Assembly: GCA_015680685.1 (NCBI GenBank)
Contig: MNCI01028318.1
Location: forward strand, 62,010 to 126,009
DNA from: Gnetum montanum
Taxonomy: Eukaryota > Streptophyta > Gnetopsida > Gnetales > Gnetaceae
Length of the DNA: 64,000 nucleotides
Direction of reading: 5' to 3'
The translations under genes and the position numbers were made by a program. The notes below the pieces were generated by a model. That model searched no databases, was not told where the DNA came from, and was given only the letters and a program-made list of their open reading frames with translations. This document shows positions 59,901-64,000 of the stretch, piece after piece (within the stretch, counting starts at the first letter, position 1; each line of letters begins with the position of its first letter).

Positions 59901-60130
59901 ATTGTAAGACATTTTAGTTGATCGTAGAAAATATTGAGAGACTTCATGGATGCTTTTCTTTGCTTTAAAGGTAGGTCTGCTTCAATTCTTAGCAATAATT
60001 GTTAATGACTCTGTAACTTAAAATATGTCATGAGCTTATTAATACTCAGAGATTTATCTTTTAATTTGCTTACTTGAGCATAGGTTATTCAAATTCCCTT
60101 TCGGCATATGTTGCATGCTTTGAAGATATT
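57000..60130 (-). pseudogene. Element C leader ORF (ORF1)
   Basis: Coding-like over about 1000 codons on the minus strand, interrupted by TAG/TAA/TGA and frameshifts. N-terminal part (~60070-59880): KLKDKSLSINKLMTYFKL and RKASMKSLNIFYDQLK. Middle (59789-59589): LFRFIEDHDLVEEIGIYVVE. Further blocks at 59495-59277 and 58853-58560. C-terminal part (57950-57300) is Lys/Glu-rich: EQISTQLEECLAIISLELEH, then ARPKREALPPH. No known domain is recognised. Position between LTR and gag matches ORF1 of Ogre elements, whose function is also unknown. The first ~2.2 kb recurs in C' at 10591-12850. Confidence 0.5.
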
Positions 60131-60149
60131 GACCTAGTCTACCAACATC

Positions 60150-62125
60150 ATTTAAGACTTATGGGATTAGATGCTAATCACTTGATTCTATTCCTCTTAA
60201 TCCTTAAATCTATTTTTAAACTTTTGTTTAAAAATATAAAATTTAAATGGCATGCAAAAAGGGTCTAATTTGTAGAACCATTCTTTGGCTCTACAAACAA
60301 GCTTCCCTTAGTATTTCAATATCGCTTATTTTAGCATGGAAAAGTATTTTCAAAGCTAGTTTTTTTGTTTGTAGAGCCATTTTAGAGCTTATTTGTGGAA
60401 CCATTTTTAGGATCTACAAATTTATTCTAGAAGGAAGTTGACACAGTAGGATGACTTTGAGCTTCTTTATAAAGCTAATTTTTGGTTCTATATGATGCAT
60501 CATACTCTTTAGCCTCTACTTCATAATTTGTTGAGTTGGATTAAAAGTATAATATGCATGTGCATAATTTGTAACTTTTTGTGGGTCCAATGTAAACTCT
60601 ATTTAATCTAACATGTCTTATTGAGACATCTAGCTCTTCCTTATAGGACTATTTAGTAGAACCACTTTTTCGGCTCTATGAAATTATGTTACTTAAAAGT
60701 TGACATAGTAAGGTATCTTGAGGGCTAATGTAAGAAATGATTCTTCTAACTTTCTGAAAGTATTAACATTTTGATGTCCACATGGTTGAGCTAAAAAGTA
60801 AGCTCATTATGGAATCAATTTTGTTTTTCTTTGTAGAACAAAATTTTGGTTCAACAAACCAAGGCTAACTAAGGAGATTACATGGTAAAACCTTATTGAT
60901 ACATTAGTTAGTTTAGTATTTTCATTTCTAGAACCATTTCATATTTGATGATGTGGCTTATAAAACTGATTTTATGCCTATTTGTAAAACCAAATTATGG
61001 TTCTATAGAATTACTCTACATAGGAGCTAACGTGATATGACTTGGAAAGATGGAGATGAGTGTTCAATGTCTCTTAAGAGCTCTTTGAAATACTTCATGG
61101 TATATTCTTGTTTATAGATTCCTTTCATAGAAGCATTTTTAGGTTTTCTAAACTTGCACCATATAATGAGCTGACGTCGTAGAACTTCTTATGTGTTTGT
61201 TGCTAGAATTATTTTCCAATTCTACAAACAATGCTTAATTTTAAGCTTCTTCTTTGAATAAGGACATGACATGTAGAATTGCTTTTACTCTTTTTATAGA
61301 ACCAATTCTTTGTTCTACTAACCCTCTTCACAAGATGGCTTATGTGTTACATGGGGTTCACATACTAGGCTAATATAAATCTTTACCCATGCTTTAAGCC
61401 CAAGAAGCTAACTTGAATAGAACTATTCTATAGAGACAATGTTTTGTTCTATGAGCTTCTTCTATGTGCTGATATAACAATCATATTTAATGAAATCCAC
61501 CTTTTTCTACAATTGATCAAGTTTTATAATAGTTTTTGAAACCCTTCTTTGAGGTAATATTTCATTTTATTATTTAATCCACTAATTTGAAATGTCTTTG
61601 AAGAATTAAGTCAACCTTAGATCAAGTCCTTTTTCTTGGAATAATAAGGTTTTTCTGCATCCAATTGTTTGTTCTAATGCCTGTCCCATATTGAGATGAA
61701 ACTAATATTTAAGCTCTACAAATCAATTTTCAAGGTCTCATCTTTAACTAGAAAATAGAAAGAGTGTCTACTTAAGGTAGGCTAAACACATACAAGTTCC
61801 ATCCTCGATAGCTAGTTTGATTTTTCTCACAATGTTGGATTTAACTAGCAATCCTTAGCTCTTCGAACTAGTTAAAACTTCATGAGCTTAAATGATTGAT
61901 AGGAAAAAATTTTCTAAGCTTTATATAAGCCTTAAACCTTTCATTTCACAAGGAAAATTTGATCAAAATGAATTTAGTTTTTTGAACAATTTTGTAAAAA
62001 CATATGCTGAAATTATCTTTTACTTAGGGTTTCTATGGTGCACAAACAAGGTGCAACAAGTCTTGGCTCATACACAATGTGTGAGTATACAAAAATTTTT
62101 CAATAACCTTTTATGGCAACATGCA
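60150..62125 (-). repeat. Right (5') LTR of element C
   Basis: Collinear with 12850-13990 plus 50421-50472. The outer edge is taken at CATGCA (62125) because similarity to the left copy stops there. The inner edge is only approximate and no primer-binding site was recognised. Internal subrepeats of TTTGTAGAACCA...GGTTCTACAAA hairpins recur about every 80-130 bp between 60250 and 61450. Confidence 0.5.
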
Positions 62126-64000
62126 ACAAGTGGTTACGCCCAAGCTCAAACTTAGGTCTTCAACTTGAGAAATGAGCAGCTTAACATCACTACAAATAAT
62201 GCTTCCTAGCCTTTTACTTTAAATATATTTTAATATTTTATTTTATTTTTATTTTTATTTTTGTGCCTTTAGTATTTTGATTTTTCTTTTAATTTAACAT
62301 ATGTGCACTAATCCTTCTTTTAGAGTTTAGAGTTAGCAAGTATCAAGCATTGGATGGGTTATTTGCACATGCAATACTAATTTTGTTTTCTATACACTTT
62401 ATTTGGATATTTGGTAATTTTGATAAAATAATATTTTATATTTTATTTTTAATTTTTAATTTTTAGCTTATATTTTAAAGGTTCTCAGGCTAATCCTTTC
62501 ATTAGTTACACTTATTATTAGTCTAGGGTTAAAAATAGTTATCAATTTGGGCTTAGTCATAGTTATTAACCTATTATTAGCAGCTATCCATTAGGCTAAT
62601 ACTAGGCACTAACCTATGTTAGAGAAGGATTTAAAAATATTTTTTTAATTTAGAATTTCTCTTTATTTTTAGTTTCGCATGAGACTAAACTTTTTGCCCA
62701 ATGTTGTCACATCCTTGCAAGCATTTATATCTAACAACCATTTCATAAGAGATCATTCTTTTTCATAGAAGATAAATTCAAAGAGGGAGATCCTACCAAA
62801 TTGGAAAGGAGCTAGATCTAGACCTAAATTTTCAACCAAAACCTTTGGTAAATCATAGTTTCAATTCTCATTTTAGGTTTTTCTTACATCCCATTGTTGA
62901 CCTACGATTTTTCCTAAGACTTGGGGATCGTTTGAGAGATTGAAGTAATAAAAGGATTCTTTCCATGGTGTTGTCTTTTGCAAGTAGGATAATTTGATGT
63001 TTAGTTCACTTTTTATGAGCTTTGATGTTTTTCATATGCATATACATTTTTTTTATCTCTTTTTGTTTAATAACTTTGTCAAAATACTTGATTTTTAAAT
63101 TTGAGTATTTTATAATTATTTTCAAGATTTTGGCCAATTTCTAAGATTTTTTATAATGCATGGAATGTTAATAAATGTTTTGATTATTTTAAATCCTTTT
63201 TTATGTCATTTGATCATGTTTTATCTTTTTTTCATATTTCCCAAATGTTTTAGCTATAAAACTAGGGTTTTAAGCCATTTTTTTGGTTTTGACACTCAAA
63301 ATAATATCAAACACCAATGGCCCAAAAGACAAACTTGTTCATCTAAACAAGACACATCCTGAGGATGTCTTCTTGGTTTGTTACAAATCCATTGTGAGGT
63401 TATGACATAGGTTGAAAAAAAATTTTAAAGCATTTTTGAATCCTGCATGTGATATGGAGAAGTTTTTGTACAACATCTCCCAACCTCCAAGCAACTAAAA
63501 ATTGAGAAAATGATAAAAAACATAGCATTTATGACATTCTAGAATGTCTAAAAACTTGAAAATAGTAATTGATGATGTTTTATAATTTCTAGCAAATTAG
63601 AACATTCCTAAGAGTTTAAAATTCATCTTTGGCATTTTTCTCTAACTTTCAATAAATCATTAGAACATACATTACAATGTTGACATTATATTGACATCTT
63701 ACAGTCTTTGTTTAACATCTCAGTTTGTGGCCTATGACCTTTAGTTTTGTTAAATGTTTGGGTTCATCTTCCCACCACCTAGGGATTTTTTTGTTGATTT
63801 GTTTGTACGTTTACCATTTGATCATTTCAGATTAAATTCTTTTTAGCGATACTAACAACTTTTACGATGAAAATGCAAGAATTCTTTCTCAATAGTGGGA
63901 TAGATACTTATGTAGTCAAAATTTTTGCTAAATATTTCCTAGCTTTGTAGCAACTATGCAATCAACATTGATTAGTAGTGAGCTAGGTACTTATGTAGTT
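62126..64000. other. AT-rich flank with no recognised gene
   Basis: Strongly AT-rich (for example 62210-62480), with no convincing reading frame on either strand and no LTR edge or tandem array. It may be a very decayed retroelement interior. Confidence 0.4.

Noticed and set aside
50421-60130. Endogenous pararetrovirus (caulimovirid) for element C
   Set aside because: A DDE integrase block (RWRLDFIGAI, LVVDNGT) is present and no movement-protein motif was seen, so it is an LTR retrotransposon.

Overview
This window is plant nuclear DNA made almost wholly of old, nested Ty3/gypsy LTR retrotransposons. It suggests a seed plant with a very large, heavily methylated genome. A gymnosperm is plausible, but nothing here proves it. 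CpG is scarce outside the first ~2.6 kb. Coding relics are readable but broken, mostly by TAG (also TAA/TGA) where Gln or Arg is expected. No rRNA, tRNA, CRISPR or bacterial-type operon was seen.

Layout. 1-4050: low-repeat flank with a possible gene fragment, a 20-bp minisatellite and a (TC)20 microsatellite. 4051-~10590: element D, minus strand, Tat-like, keeping one LTR plus gag and protease but no reverse transcriptase or integrase. ~10590-13990 and 50421-62125: element C, minus strand, Ogre-like, with a long leader ORF, gag, PRO, an archaeal-type RNase H, RT, RNase H and INT. A second partial copy (C') continues left of its left LTR. 13991-21365 and 46406-50420: element A, minus strand, Athila-like, inserted inside the left LTR of C with a 5-bp target-site duplication (ATAAC/ATAAT). 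21366-46405: element B, plus strand, Tat lineage with dual RNase H, inserted into the integrase of A with target-site duplication CTTTG on both sides. 62126-64000: AT-rich DNA with no gene seen. Inferred nesting order: C first, then A, then B.

Most notable content: between the protease and reverse transcriptase of B lies a ~4.6-kb gene on the opposite strand (38447 down to 33826). It has its own TATA box and about eight exons with consensus splice sites. Reading phase is preserved across its first three introns. Its N-terminal half resembles an NLI-interacting-factor/FCP1-type HAD phosphatase whose catalytic acidic residues are lost. Further on are a Lys/Glu-rich repeat segment, a coiled-coil-like region and possibly an acidic tail. 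A 23-nt hairpin-forming motif is clustered just upstream of this antisense promoter, again after the B integrase, and in the matching part of D. It is even found in frame inside the D gag gene.

Assembly caveat: all three N characters (15652, 27561, 46555) are single-base gaps flanked by near-identical sequence. The 6.06-kb direct repeat 21515-27560 / 27563-33618 is therefore probably an unmerged contig overlap or two haplotypes, not a biological tandem duplication. With it collapsed, B is about 19 kb long.
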